NCBI RefSeq assembly: GCF_900107235.1 | Contig: NZ_FNPF01000019.1 | Span: 1-64,000 of the forward strand | Reading direction: 5' to 3' | From: Citreimonas salinaria | GTDB lineage: Bacteria; Pseudomonadota; Alphaproteobacteria; Rhodobacterales; Rhodobacteraceae | Length of the DNA stretch: 64,000 bases | Shown: piece after piece, positions 27,577 to 36,286 of the stretch | How positions within the stretch are numbered: the first letter of the stretch is position 1 | Layout of the letters: each line of letters opens with the position of its first letter | Made by a program: the position numbers and the translations under genes | The notes under the pieces: model-generated | Told to the model about the DNA's origin: nothing | Seen by the model: the letters and a program-made list of their open reading frames with translations, nothing else | Database searches by the model: none

Positions 27577-28200
27577 TCAGTCCCGGGGGTCGGAGTCCGC
27601 AGTGCCGGTGCTTCCCATCGGGTGACCGATGCCGGGACGCGCCTGGCCATTCTGGTCCATCATCTGGCCGTTCGCGCCGCCACGTCGCTCCATCATGTCG
27701 GCGCGTCGCTCCATCATGCGGTCGCGCATCGTCTCCATGCGCTCCATCTGCCGGACCGGCGCCTGCATTTCCTCTTCGGTGACCTGGCCGTCGCCGTCGG
27801 CGTCCATGTGCTGGAAGCGATCGACCATCGCTTCGCGGATCATGGCGCTGTGCAGCGTCTCGAACTCGTCGATCGAGAGCGCATCATCGCCGTCCTCGTC
27901 GTATTCCGAACGCAGATCCTCCAAGCCCGAGCGCATCTCCTCGACCGTGACCTCACCGTCGGCGTTCTCGTCGAACCTGTCGTGCATGTCCTGCATGCCG
28001 CCCATCATGCCCATGCCATGCATTCCGCCGCTTTCGCCCATCATGCCGTGCATCCGCGTCATCATCTGCTTCATGCCGTGGCCGTCCTGCATGGCGGGCC
28101 CGCCATCGCCATGATGCCCTTGGTATCCCTGCGCGGCGGCAGCGCCTGCCGTCATGCCCAGCACGAGTGCCGATACGGCCACTTTCGAGAGCAGTTTCAT
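27577..28200 (-). CDS. Secreted EF-hand protein with Met/His-rich segment
   Basis: 207-aa exported protein. Signal peptide ends near AAAQG (residue 24). Residues about 29-75 are rich in Met and His (HGMKQMMTRMHGMMGES), which suggests copper binding. Three EF-hand loops follow: DENADGEVTVEE (77-88), DEDGDDALSIDE (101-112) and DADGDGQVTEEE (133-144), then an Arg/Met-rich C-terminus. The start at 28200 has AGGA upstream. It is divergent from the response regulator at 28374, which may control it. The combination of calcium loops and copper-type residues suggests periplasmic metal binding; direct function unknown. Confidence 0.8.
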   Translation of the reverse strand: MKLLSKVAVSALVLGMTAGAAAAQGYQGHHGDGGPAMQDGHGMKQMMTRMHGMMGESGGMHGMGMMGGMQDMHDRFDENADGEVTVEEMRSGLEDLRSEYDEDGDDALSIDEFETLHSAMIREAMVDRFQHMDADGDGQVTEEEMQAPVRQMERMETMRDRMMERRADMMERRGGANGQMMDQNGQARPGIGHPMGSTGTADSDPRD

Positions 28201-28373
28201 AATCCGTTCCTCCAGCCTTGTTTCACCTGACTCATGTGGGCAATGACAGCGCGCTTCGGAACCAGCGTCATGCAAGGATTTGTAACCGCGTGTCGCAGGG
28301 GTCGGGGCTGATACAAACGGCGACAATGCGGGCGCTTACCGTCGCGCGCCGGTTCGACTATTGTACGTGCGTC

Positions 28374-29099
28374 ATGACCGAGGCTCCGCATATCCTGGTG
28401 GTCGACGACCACCGCCAGATCCGCGAGTCGGTCACCCGCTACCTGCAGAAGAACGGCATGCGCGCCACGGCGGCCAGGGACGCGGTCGAGATGGACGCGC
28501 AGCTTGCCGGAGGGCATTTCGACCTTGTAGTCCTCGACGTGATGATGCCGGGCGAGGACGGGCTTTCGGTCTGCCGCAGGCTGTCGGCCGGAGACGCGCC
28601 GCCGATCATCTTGCTGACGGCGCTGGGGCAGGAATCCGACCGGATCGCGGGGCTCGAGATCGGGGCCGACGACTACCTGGGCAAACCGTTCAACCCGCGC
28701 GAACTGCTCGCCCGGATCAGGGCGGTGCTCAGGCGGGCGCCCGCCGGGGGCGAGGTCCACGCGGGCGCCTTCGCGGGCAAGCGGATCCGGTTCGCGGGAC
28801 TCGTGCTCGACACAGACAGCCACGTGGTCGAGGGGTCCGAGATGGGGGCCGTGACGCTGACCACCGCTGATTTCCGCCTGCTGGTCGTGCTGCTCGAGCG
28901 GCCGCGCCGGGTGCTGAGCCGCGACCAGCTGATGGATCTCACCTCGGGCCGGGCCGCCGGGCCGCTGGACCGCACGATCGACAACCAGATCAGCCGCCTG
29001 AGGCGCAAGCTGGAGCCCCACGATCTGGCGCCACGGATTATCACAACGGTGCGCAACGGCGGCTACTGCCTGGCGGCGGATGTCGAGGTGGACGCATGA
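28374..29099 (+). CDS. OmpR-family response regulator
   Basis: 241-aa two-component regulator. Receiver domain at residues 1-120 with the acidic pair VVDDH near 10-12, phosphoacceptor Asp55 in VVLDVMMPGEDG and Lys in YLGKPFNPREL. A winged-helix output domain fills about 140-235 (LTTADFRLLVVLLERPRRVL and TIDNQISRLRRKLE). The start at 28374 is the one in line with family length. It overlaps the kinase gene by four bases. Likely target: its own operon, the EF-hand gene, or the downstream cytochromes; the inducing signal is unknown. Confidence 0.92.
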   Translation: MTEAPHILVVDDHRQIRESVTRYLQKNGMRATAARDAVEMDAQLAGGHFDLVVLDVMMPGEDGLSVCRRLSAGDAPPIILLTALGQESDRIAGLEIGADDYLGKPFNPRELLARIRAVLRRAPAGGEVHAGAFAGKRIRFAGLVLDTDSHVVEGSEMGAVTLTTADFRLLVVLLERPRRVLSRDQLMDLTSGRAAGPLDRTIDNQISRLRRKLEPHDLAPRIITTVRNGGYCLAADVEVDA

Positions 29100-30595
29100 G
29101 GCGCCCGCTCGGAAGTCTTCGGGCGCAGCTGATCGTGTTGATCGTCGGCGCGCTGGTCGTGGCACAGGCGATCAGCCTGCTGCTGTTTGTGGACGAACGC
29201 AGGCTGGCCGTCCGGGCCGCGCTGGGTTTCGAGGCGGCGGGACGGGCAGCCAACGTCGCGCGACTGCTCGAAGAGGCGCCGCAGGACCTGTGGCCCTCGA
29301 TCCTGCGGGCGGCGAATTCGCCTATGGTGCGGTTCGACCTGTCCGAGGCGCCGACGGTGGACCGGGCAGCGCACCATCACGCCCGCCACGTCGAGCGGCG
29401 GCTGCGCGCACTTCTGGGCGACGATTACAGCCGCGACATCCGCGCCGATGTCCAGCAGGTCGAAACGCCCGTGCTGCCGCTGCCGAACCTGTCACCCGAG
29501 ATGGCCGAGATGCACCGCTCGATGATGCGCGGCGAGATGGCCGCGGTGCAGATGACGCTGTCGATCGCCCTGGCCGGCGGTCAGTGGCTCAATGTCGGGA
29601 CGCGCTTCGAGCGGCCGCCGCTGCAATGGCCGCTGGTGTCGACATTCACCTTCGCCCTGAGCGCCGCGCTGATCCTGGTGTCCGTGTGCTGGTTCCTCGT
29701 GACGCGCCTGACCGGGCCGCTGCGCCGCCTGGCGCGGGCGGCGGACCGGCTTGGCCGCGGAGAGGAGGCGGTTCCCCTGCCCGAGATCGGCCCCGCCGAG
29801 GTGCGCGACCTGACGTGCGCGTTCAACCGCATGCAGGAACGCCTGACGCGCTTCGTCGCCGACCGCACGCGGGTCCTGGCTGCCGTTGGCCACGACCTGC
29901 GCTCGCCGCTGACCGCGTTGCGGGTCCGGGCCGAGATGGTGGAGGACGACGAGACGCGCGAAAGCCTGGTCGAGTCCATCGAGGAGATGCAGGTCATGGC
30001 CGAGGCGACGCTGAAGTTCGCCGAGGACCTGACCACCACCGAAGAGCCCGAGACGATCGAAATCGGCGCGTTCCTCGCCGCGCTAACGGCGGAAATGGGC
30101 GACGCGGTCACGCGCGAGGCGGGCGAACCGCTGAGGGCACGGGTGCGGCCGGTCGCGTTCCGGCGCGCCATTCGCAACCTCGTCGAGAACGCGCTGCGCT
30201 ATGGCGGCGGTGCGACAATCGGCTGGCGGGCGGAGGCCAACAACCTGGTGGTCGCCATTCGCGACGACGGGCCCGGGATTGTGCCGGACAAGCTCGGGCA
30301 GGTCTTCGAGCCGTTCTACCGGCTCGAAGAGTCGCGCTCGCTCGAGACGGGGGGGCATGGGCTGGGGCTGTCGATCGCGCGTTCGATCCTGCGCGGGCAT
30401 GGCGGCGAGATCCGGCTCGAAAACCGTGCCGAGGGCGGGCTGGCCGCGATCGTCACGCTGCCCTTGGCGCGGCCGGGAGACACAGCATACGACGAAAAGG
30501 AGAATTCCGATGATCGGGAGATTGACGACGCTTGGCGCGACGATGGCGCCGACGATCGCGGCCGCGGAGCGGCACGGCGGTTGGGGCGGATATGA
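29096..30595 (+). CDS. Sensor histidine kinase
   Basis: 499-aa membrane-bound kinase. Membrane helices at about 11-31 and 180-203 enclose a periplasmic sensor of 145 residues with a cluster HHHARH (93-98) and several Met residues (MAEMHRSMMRGEMAAVQM), compatible with metal sensing. A HAMP segment follows, then the H-box AAVGHDLRSPLTALR with His266, the N-box NLVENALRYGG, and G-boxes DDGPGIVPDK and GHGLGLSIARS. The last 29 codons overlap the next gene (from 30510) in another frame, so the C-terminal tail is non-conserved. Coupled to the response regulator by ATGA. Confidence 0.9.
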   Translation: MRRPLGSLRAQLIVLIVGALVVAQAISLLLFVDERRLAVRAALGFEAAGRAANVARLLEEAPQDLWPSILRAANSPMVRFDLSEAPTVDRAAHHHARHVERRLRALLGDDYSRDIRADVQQVETPVLPLPNLSPEMAEMHRSMMRGEMAAVQMTLSIALAGGQWLNVGTRFERPPLQWPLVSTFTFALSAALILVSVCWFLVTRLTGPLRRLARAADRLGRGEEAVPLPEIGPAEVRDLTCAFNRMQERLTRFVADRTRVLAAVGHDLRSPLTALRVRAEMVEDDETRESLVESIEEMQVMAEATLKFAEDLTTTEEPETIEIGAFLAALTAEMGDAVTREAGEPLRARVRPVAFRRAIRNLVENALRYGGGATIGWRAEANNLVVAIRDDGPGIVPDKLGQVFEPFYRLEESRSLETGGHGLGLSIARSILRGHGGEIRLENRAEGGLAAIVTLPLARPGDTAYDEKENSDDREIDDAWRDDGADDRGRGAARRLGRI

Positions 30596-30812
30596 TCACA
30601 TGATGTGGGGCGGCGGCCATTGGTTCATGGGCGGTATCATGCTGGTGTTCTGGGGGCTGGTCATCGCGGCCGTCGTCCTTCTGGTCAGGCGGCTCGGAAC
30701 CGGACAGACCCCGGCAAGGCGCGACGCCATGGAGGTTCTGCGCGAACGCTTCGCCGCGGGCGAAATCGACGAAGAGGAGTTCGAGCGCCGGAAGAAGGCG
30801 CTGGAGCGGTGA
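30510..30812 (+). CDS. SHOCT-domain membrane protein
   Basis: 100-aa protein with one membrane helix (FMGGIMLVFWGLVIAAVVLL) after a His/Trp/Gly-rich N-terminus (HGGWGGYDHMMWGGGHWFMG). A C-terminal SHOCT motif, MEVLRERFAAGEIDEEEFER, is characteristic of short oligomerisation modules. The start at 30510 has AAAAGGAG nine bases upstream and lies inside the kinase gene's last 86 bases. A paralogue is at 46622-46945 beside the copper genes. Function unknown. Confidence 0.85.
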   Translation: MIGRLTTLGATMAPTIAAAERHGGWGGYDHMMWGGGHWFMGGIMLVFWGLVIAAVVLLVRRLGTGQTPARRDAMEVLRERFAAGEIDEEEFERRKKALER

Positions 30813-30989
30813 CGGCCCATTGCGTCGCCCAGTTTGCGCCACGGACGGCGGGATCAACCGCGGGTGTACGAACCGATGCGGAACTTGCCGAGTCGTCAGG
30901 TCCCGCGCGAGGCACGGGCCTTGGGGCATGGACGTTCGCGCCCCTGCGCCGGGCGGAACAACGGAAAGCAAGGACGAGGTGACCGGGAA

Positions 30990-31436
30990 ATGAACGCAAA
31001 GACGGTATCCATCGCAGTGCTGGGGGTCGCTGGCCTCGCGGTTCTGGGTTGGTTTCTTGCTGCTTCGGACGATGGCAAAACCACGCCCACCGGCACACGG
31101 CAGGTCCCCGAAGGCGCGCAGCTGGTCCAGGTCCAGCTTCCAGAAACGCTGTCGGAAGAGGCCCGGATGGGCCAGCGGGCTTTCGAGGCGATATGTGCAG
31201 CCTGCCATGGCGACAACGCCGCTGGTCGCAATGGCATGGGTCCGCCGCTCGTCCACAAGATCTACGAACCCGGCCATCACGCCGATGCATCGTTCCAGCT
31301 CGCCGCGCAGAACGGGGTGCGGGCGCATCACTGGAACTTCGGAAACATGCCGCCGGTCGATGGCGTCACCCGCGCGGACGTCGCGGCTATCACCACCTAC
31401 GTGCGCGAGCTTCAGAGGGCGAACGGGATCGAGTGA
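30990..31436 (+). CDS. Membrane-anchored c-type cytochrome
   Basis: 148-aa monohaem cytochrome c. A hydrophobic segment at 7-25 without a clear cleavage site suggests an N-terminal anchor. The haem site is CAACH (Cys69, Cys72, His73) and the likely axial Met is in FGNMPPVDG. The domain is exported to the periplasm. It follows the SHOCT gene by 177 bp and precedes a second cytochrome, suggesting an electron-transfer role linked to the two-component system. Confidence 0.85.
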   Translation: MNAKTVSIAVLGVAGLAVLGWFLAASDDGKTTPTGTRQVPEGAQLVQVQLPETLSEEARMGQRAFEAICAACHGDNAAGRNGMGPPLVHKIYEPGHHADASFQLAAQNGVRAHHWNFGNMPPVDGVTRADVAAITTYVRELQRANGIE

Positions 31437-31581
31437 TGCGGTCATCTGCCGAAGTTCACGATCCGGATCAGCTTTCCTTTCCGCGCGGAGGGCGAATGGC
31501 CAGGCACTCTCCTGTCACGGAATCGAGAGGCGACGAGTGGCAGGACTGGCGGGAGCGGCCTTGAACTGAAAGGAGGAGGCG

Positions 31582-32124
31582 ATGACCGAGGCACGAAAGC
31601 GAGCCCGCCGGGCGGAAGCCAGAACGATGCTGCGAAGAAGAGGCGCGGCGGCGGCCACTGTCGTCGGCGTGGTAGCTTTGGGCGCGGCGTGGTGGACCGG
31701 CAGCCAGGGCGCGATGGCGCAGCCGCAGGAAAACCTGGTCGTGCCGGCGGATGCCAACATCGACGGGGGCAAGAGCCTTTACGCCGAATTCTGCGCCTCC
31801 TGCCACGGTGCCGACCTCGAAGGGCAGCCCGACTGGCAGAGCCCGGGACCCGACGGCATACTGCCGGCCCCACCGCATGACGAGACCGGTCACACTTGGC
31901 ACCATGCCGACGGGTTGTTGTTCCAATACACGAAGCTTGGCGGACGCGAGGCGCTTGCGGTGCAGGGGGTCGCGTTCGACAGCGGGATGCCCGGTTTCGC
32001 CGGGCAGCTGAGCGACCGGGAGATCTGGAACATCCTGGCCTATATCAAGTCGACTTGGCCCGAGCGCGAACGCGAGGTTCAGACCGCACGCACTCAGGCC
32101 AGCATTTCCGACGGCAGAAACTGA
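31582..32124 (+). CDS. c-type cytochrome, membrane-anchored
   Basis: 180-aa monohaem cytochrome. After a basic N-terminus (RARRAEARTMLRRR) comes a hydrophobic helix (22-40), then the haem motif CASCHGADLEGQPDWQ (Cys71, Cys74, His75), and an axial Met in DSGMPGFAGQLS. It ends [17 protein letters not shown] close relative, frameshifted, is at 45213-45658, sharing CHGA-LEGQPDW, LPAPPHD-TGHTWHH and [23 protein letters not shown] gives a strong ribosome binding site. Likely periplasmic electron carrier. Confidence 0.88.
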   Translation: MTEARKRARRAEARTMLRRRGAAAATVVGVVALGAAWWTGSQGAMAQPQENLVVPADANIDGGKSLYAEFCASCHGADLEGQPDWQSPGPDGILPAPPHDETGHTWHHADGLLFQYTKLGGREALAVQGVAFDSGMPGFAGQLSDREIWNILAYIKSTWPEREREVQTARTQASISDGRN

Positions 32125-32236
32125 CTGACGACGACTCTGTCCCTGCCGAGTCCCCGACGCTGGCCCCCCGGGTCATCGTTCGAAGCCATAGCCGCGGCAG
32201 AACGATTGCCGCACCCACTCGCACAGGAGCGAACCC

Positions 32237-32902
32237 ATGCTGACACGACGCCACTTCATCACGACGGCGGCCGCGCTGTTCTCGGCGCCGCTTGCCGGTC
32301 CGCTGGCCGCGAGCACATGGCCCACCGACGCGCAGAAGCGGGCGTGGGACGCCCAGGTGACGCCCCCGAACTACGACCCGGCAACCTCGAACCCGTGGGG
32401 GCTGGAGCCCCGTTTCCTGCCCAGGCGGGTCGAGGCGAACCCCGGCCTCGTGCCGGGCGAAATCCATGTCGACGCGGTCGCCCGCTATCTCTACCACATC
32501 GAGGAGGGTGGGACCGCCATGCGCTACGGCGTCGCCATCGGACGCGGCGACCTCTATGAGCCGGGCACCTACACGATCCGGCGCAAGGTGGCGTGGCCAC
32601 ACTGGACCCCGACGCAGTCGATGATCGAGCGCGATCCGGAAACCTATGCCCAATACGCCGATGGGATGGAGCCAGGCCCGGACAACGCGCTTGGCTCTCG
32701 CGCGCTGTACCTGTTCGTGGGCGAGCGCGACACGTATCTGCGGATCCACGGAACACCCGCCCCACGCTCGATCGGCACGCGGTCGAGCTCGGGCTGCGTT
32801 CGCATGGTCATGGCGCATATCAACGGGCTGTACGACCGCGTGGAGACCGGTGTCACGGCGCATCTGTACCCGGCGGAGAATACGGTCACGGCCCAGAGTT
32901 GA
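32237..32902 (+). CDS. L,D-transpeptidase (YkuD family), exported
   Basis: 221-aa enzyme that forms 3-3 cross-links in peptidoglycan or attaches proteins to it. The N-terminus MLTRRHFITTAAALFSAPLA has a Tat-like twin Arg and a hydrophobic stretch. The YkuD domain shows RIHGTPAPRSIGTRSSSGCV, with His171 and the nucleophile Cys187 followed by VRM. Start supported by CAGGAGCGAACCC. Single gene, 112 bp after the cytochrome; convergent with a lipoprotein gene. Confidence 0.9.
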   Translation: MLTRRHFITTAAALFSAPLAGPLAASTWPTDAQKRAWDAQVTPPNYDPATSNPWGLEPRFLPRRVEANPGLVPGEIHVDAVARYLYHIEEGGTAMRYGVAIGRGDLYEPGTYTIRRKVAWPHWTPTQSMIERDPETYAQYADGMEPGPDNALGSRALYLFVGERDTYLRIHGTPAPRSIGTRSSSGCVRMVMAHINGLYDRVETGVTAHLYPAENTVTAQS

Positions 32903-32949
32903 GCGGCACGAAAGGCGCGCGGAGGCCGGCCGCTTCGGGCGGCGGGCGC

Positions 32950-33222
32950 CTACGCGCCTGCGGTTTCCGAGGCCTCGGTGCAGATCCGGTTCCCCTGCGG
33001 CGTGCGAAGGGGCAGCAGCGTCGTCTCGACGGGGCCTGCGTGCAGGTACCAGTAGCACCCATCTTCGGGCCGAACCCGCGCGGTCGCCACGTCCTGGTAC
33101 GGAGCAGCCAGCGCGACGACGGCCTCCGGCACGCTCGTGCGGGGGGCCTCGGTGGCGACCGGCGCCGTGCAGCCGGCCAGCATCAGGCCAGCGGCAAGAA
33201 AGGTCGAGTGTGCGGTTCGCAT
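32950..33222 (-). CDS. Small lipoprotein (90 aa)
   Basis: Signal peptide of class II: a basic start, hydrophobic core, and lipobox LAGC at residues 15-18, so it is predicted to be lipid-anchored. The mature part contains two more Cys residues (DGCYWYLH and RICTEA) and no known domain. It matches small outer-membrane lipoproteins of unknown function in related bacteria. Confidence 0.7.
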   Translation of the reverse strand: MRTAHSTFLAAGLMLAGCTAPVATEAPRTSVPEAVVALAAPYQDVATARVRPEDGCYWYLHAGPVETTLLPLRTPQGNRICTEASETAGA

Positions 33223-33293
33223 GTTCCGTTACCTCAACAAGGGCTGTCGTTTCATGATCCCAGGGTCTGGCGGCCCTGTACCCAAGTCCGAAC

Positions 33294-33782
33294 TTAAGCT
33301 TTGGAGGTGCTTTCTTCGACGACGCGCGCATCCAACTTCATCCCGGACAGTTCGTCGAGCAGTGACACGACATTGTCAACTCTGGGCAGGACGATCGCGC
33401 CAAAACCCAGGTCGGTGATCTGGCAGGCGAGTTGCCTTGCATAGCGCTTTCGAAGGCCCGACCCGCGAAGGCGCCTTTGAAGCCGAGTGACGTCCGCGCC
33501 CATAGGGTCCGATATCCGCAGGACCACGCTGTGGCAGCCTGCTTCCGGACACCGCGACGCATCCCTTGGCGTCTCACACATCAAGCAACCGAGCATCGGA
33601 TTCTCCTCTAACGGGTATGGTAGCGCCTTCCGGTTCCTTTTGTCCTCCGCATCGGCGTGCTCGGCTGCGGCGTGCGAAGAGGAAGAGAGAGGCTCCTGAA
33701 CAAAGCTCACCTCATGCGCGCGCTCGAGGTGGCGGAAATCGACCCGCTCGCGCTCCTCCACCTCGTAAATCACGATCTTCAT
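33294..33782 (-). CDS. Chimeric ORF: 2-hydroxyacid dehydrogenase start joined to a Cys-rich protein
   Basis: 162-aa frame. Residues 1-45 (MKIVIYEVEERERVDFRHLE, then HEVSFVQEPL) match the beginning of D-lactate/2-hydroxyacid dehydrogenases, whose full length is about 330. Past ADAE the homology stops. From residue 63 the sequence MLGCLMCETPRDASRCPEAG has a CxxC-x8-C-x4-C arrangement like a metal site, followed by a basic helical part; I do not recognise it. It may be a separate gene starting at 33596. The 5' end is coupled to GH65 (ATGA) and has GAGGAAGG upstream, so an intact dehydrogenase probably once ended this operon. Confidence 0.6.
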   Translation of the reverse strand: MKIVIYEVEERERVDFRHLERAHEVSFVQEPLSSSSHAAAEHADAEDKRNRKALPYPLEENPMLGCLMCETPRDASRCPEAGCHSVVLRISDPMGADVTRLQRRLRGSGLRKRYARQLACQITDLGFGAIVLPRVDNVVSLLDELSGMKLDARVVEESTSKA

Positions 33783-36286
33783 GTGGGCCTTCCTCGCGCC
33801 TTGCGCCTCGTTTCGTTCGTAGAAGGCTCGGCGGCCGTATCGGGAGGCCGAGCCTCCGTGGTTGGTCGCCATCCACCAGCATACAGTTCGCAGGGGAAGC
33901 GAAGTTCCTCTCCGACCGTAAGTTCGCGGACCTCGTCGCGTACACGGATCCGGTGGGGGCCGGGCCAACCCAGCGGGACGGCGACCCGCACCTCGTCGCA
34001 GCTTATGTCGAGCCGCAGCCAGTGGCCGCGGTGCATGAGGCCGAGGTGAAGTCCCTGAAGCTCTTGCGGCAGGCACGGGCTGAGCGCGAGCGTGTCGTCG
34101 TAGAACTCCAGCCCCGTCTGTCCGCGCTGGACCAGATCCACCGTGCCGGCCATGGCGCCGAGGTGGATGCCCTCTGCCGTGGTGCCCCGCTGGATGTCCG
34201 AGATGTCGCTTTCCAGGGCGTCCGTCAGAAGCTCCCATGATCGCGCCCGGTCGCTGCGGGCCAGCACCCAGGAATGGACGACGCGGCTCAGGGTCGAGCC
34301 GTGCGAGGTCCGCGCAAGGTAGTAGTCGACCGTCCGCGGGATCACCTGCGGGTCGAACTCGTATCCCATGCCGGTGATCAGGTCCCGCAGCTCGTTCGAC
34401 GAAAACAGGTAGAACAGCATCAGCACGTCGGCCTGCTTTGACGCCTTGTAGCGGTTCACGCTGTCGCCCTCGGCCTCGAGGATGCGGTCGAGGCGATGGA
34501 TGTCGCCGTATTTTGCGCGGTAGGCGTCCCAGTCGAGCTCTTTCAGCCGATCATAGCCGTCGAACTGTGCGATGATGCCTCCTTCCATGAAGGAGAGCGC
34601 CAGCTTACTGGCGATCTCGCGCCACGCCGCGATCTCTTCCGGCGTGACAGAGAGGAGGCTCTCCAGCTCCTTCCGGCGGACCGGCTCGACGTGATCGAGC
34701 GCCTCGGCCGCCCGCCTGAGGACCCAGGCTGCGAGTACGTTGGTATAGCCGTTGTTGTCGAGGCCGGGCGACTCGGACCAGGGATAGCCGTCATGGAACT
34801 CGTCGGGGCCCATGATGCCGCGGATGTCGTAGCGGCCGGTGGCGTCGTTCCATTTAGCCACGCTCGCCCAGAAGCGGGCGATCTCGATCAGCATTTCGGC
34901 CCCGTACTGGCCGAGGAAGTCATGGTCGCATGTGGACTGCCAGTAGCGCCAGACGTTCACCGCAATTGCCGCACCCACGTGGCGCTGGATGTGCGAATTG
35001 TCCGGAGTCCAGCGCCCCGAGCGCGGGTTCAGGTGCACCACCTGGCTTTCCTCACGCCCGCTCGACCCGCTTTGCCACGGGTACATAGCGCCCGCCAGCC
35101 CGGCCTCTCGTGCGAGGCGGCGTGCATCGGGCAGGCGGCGGTAGCGATAGAGCAGGAGTGCGCGCGAGATTTCGGGGAAATGGAAGTTGAGGTACGGTAG
35201 GATGAACAGCTCGTCCCAGAAGATGTGCCCGCGATACGCCTCGCCGTGCAGTCCGCGCGCAGGCACGCCGGCATCCTGGTCGATCGTATTGGGCGACACG
35301 GTCTGAAGCAGGTGGAACACGTGCAGCCGTAGGATCATCTGGGTGCGCGGATGACGGTCGACGACGATGTCTCCCCGGTCCCAAAGAAGCTGCCAAGCCT
35401 GGACGTGCGTGTCGAGCAGGTCCTCGAACCGCCCGGCCTCGTGCGCGGCCCGGAGCGCGGCCTGCGCGGGTTCCGAGATGCCGCGATCGTGCGAGGTGAA
35501 CAGAGCGACGGTCTTCTCCACCATCAGCGTCTCTCCCCGCTCTACTTCGAGCGTTAGGGTCTGGACGACGTGATCGTCTTCGACACTCGTGGCCCGCTCG
35601 ACCGTGTGCTCGGCCCCGTCCCGATAGGCACGGGTGCGGGCGGCCTGCGCGATGCGGATGTGCGACTGGTTTGTCTCGGCGACCAGAAGTATTGTATCGG
35701 GCTCCTCCGCCTCGCGCGCTTCGAGCGGGGAGAGGTGCTTGCTATTGAGTTCTCGGTAGCGTTCGACGCCGGCGTTGATCACCCGTCCGTCGAGCGAAGA
35801 GGCGACCTGCATCCGCCCCGACCACGTCTCGGGCGTGATCCGCATCTCGATGGCGGCGAGGTTCTGGTGACGCATGTGCACGATCCGGCGGAACGCGATG
35901 GCGGTGATCCGCCCCGCATCGTCCCTCACCCGAAGCTGCCGCTCCAGCATCCCGCGCTTCAGGTCGAGCTTCTGGCGATGGTCGAGAATTTCCATCCGGC
36001 GCAGGTTCAGCCACGCTCCGCCCTCGGGTCGAAAGGTGAGGGGCAGCCAGTTCGGCAGGTTGACGAGATCTTCGTTCTCGATGCTGCGCCCCGAGAGGTC
36101 CGTGGCGCGCCGGTTGTAGCCCCCGGCGAGGTATGTGCCCGGGTAGTGCACCTCGTCCGCCTCTGATTCCTCGGCCGCGCCGCGCGTGGCGAAGTACCCG
36201 TTGCCCAGCGTGCAGAGCGCCTCGCGCAAGCCTTCGCTTTCGGGATCGAACCGCTCGTAGGTCAACATCCAGGGATTGTCAGCCAT
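33779..36286 (-). CDS. Glycoside hydrolase family 65 (trehalose/maltose/kojibiose phosphorylase-like)
   Basis: 835-aa cytoplasmic enzyme acting on alpha-glucosides, probably a phosphorylase that makes beta-glucose 1-phosphate. An N-terminal beta-sandwich (1-270) precedes the (alpha/alpha)6 barrel with GHIFWDELFILP (about 353-364) and the catalytic Glu496 in IMGPDEFHDGYPW; a C-terminal beta domain ends the protein. It overlaps the fused phosphoglucomutase/phosphatase gene by eight bases. The partners support phosphorolysis: beta-glucose 1-phosphate would be converted by the adjacent phosphoglucomutase to glucose 6-phosphate. Confidence 0.9.
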   Translation of the reverse strand: MADNPWMLTYERFDPESEGLREALCTLGNGYFATRGAAEESEADEVHYPGTYLAGGYNRRATDLSGRSIENEDLVNLPNWLPLTFRPEGGAWLNLRRMEILDHRQKLDLKRGMLERQLRVRDDAGRITAIAFRRIVHMRHQNLAAIEMRITPETWSGRMQVASSLDGRVINAGVERYRELNSKHLSPLEAREAEEPDTILLVAETNQSHIRIAQAARTRAYRDGAEHTVERATSVEDDHVVQTLTLEVERGETLMVEKTVALFTSHDRGISEPAQAALRAAHEAGRFEDLLDTHVQAWQLLWDRGDIVVDRHPRTQMILRLHVFHLLQTVSPNTIDQDAGVPARGLHGEAYRGHIFWDELFILPYLNFHFPEISRALLLYRYRRLPDARRLAREAGLAGAMYPWQSGSSGREESQVVHLNPRSGRWTPDNSHIQRHVGAAIAVNVWRYWQSTCDHDFLGQYGAEMLIEIARFWASVAKWNDATGRYDIRGIMGPDEFHDGYPWSESPGLDNNGYTNVLAAWVLRRAAEALDHVEPVRRKELESLLSVTPEEIAAWREIASKLALSFMEGGIIAQFDGYDRLKELDWDAYRAKYGDIHRLDRILEAEGDSVNRYKASKQADVLMLFYLFSSNELRDLITGMGYEFDPQVIPRTVDYYLARTSHGSTLSRVVHSWVLARSDRARSWELLTDALESDISDIQRGTTAEGIHLGAMAGTVDLVQRGQTGLEFYDDTLALSPCLPQELQGLHLGLMHRGHWLRLDISCDEVRVAVPLGWPGPHRIRVRDEVRELTVGEELRFPCELYAGGWRPTTEARPPDTAAEPSTNETRRKARGRPT

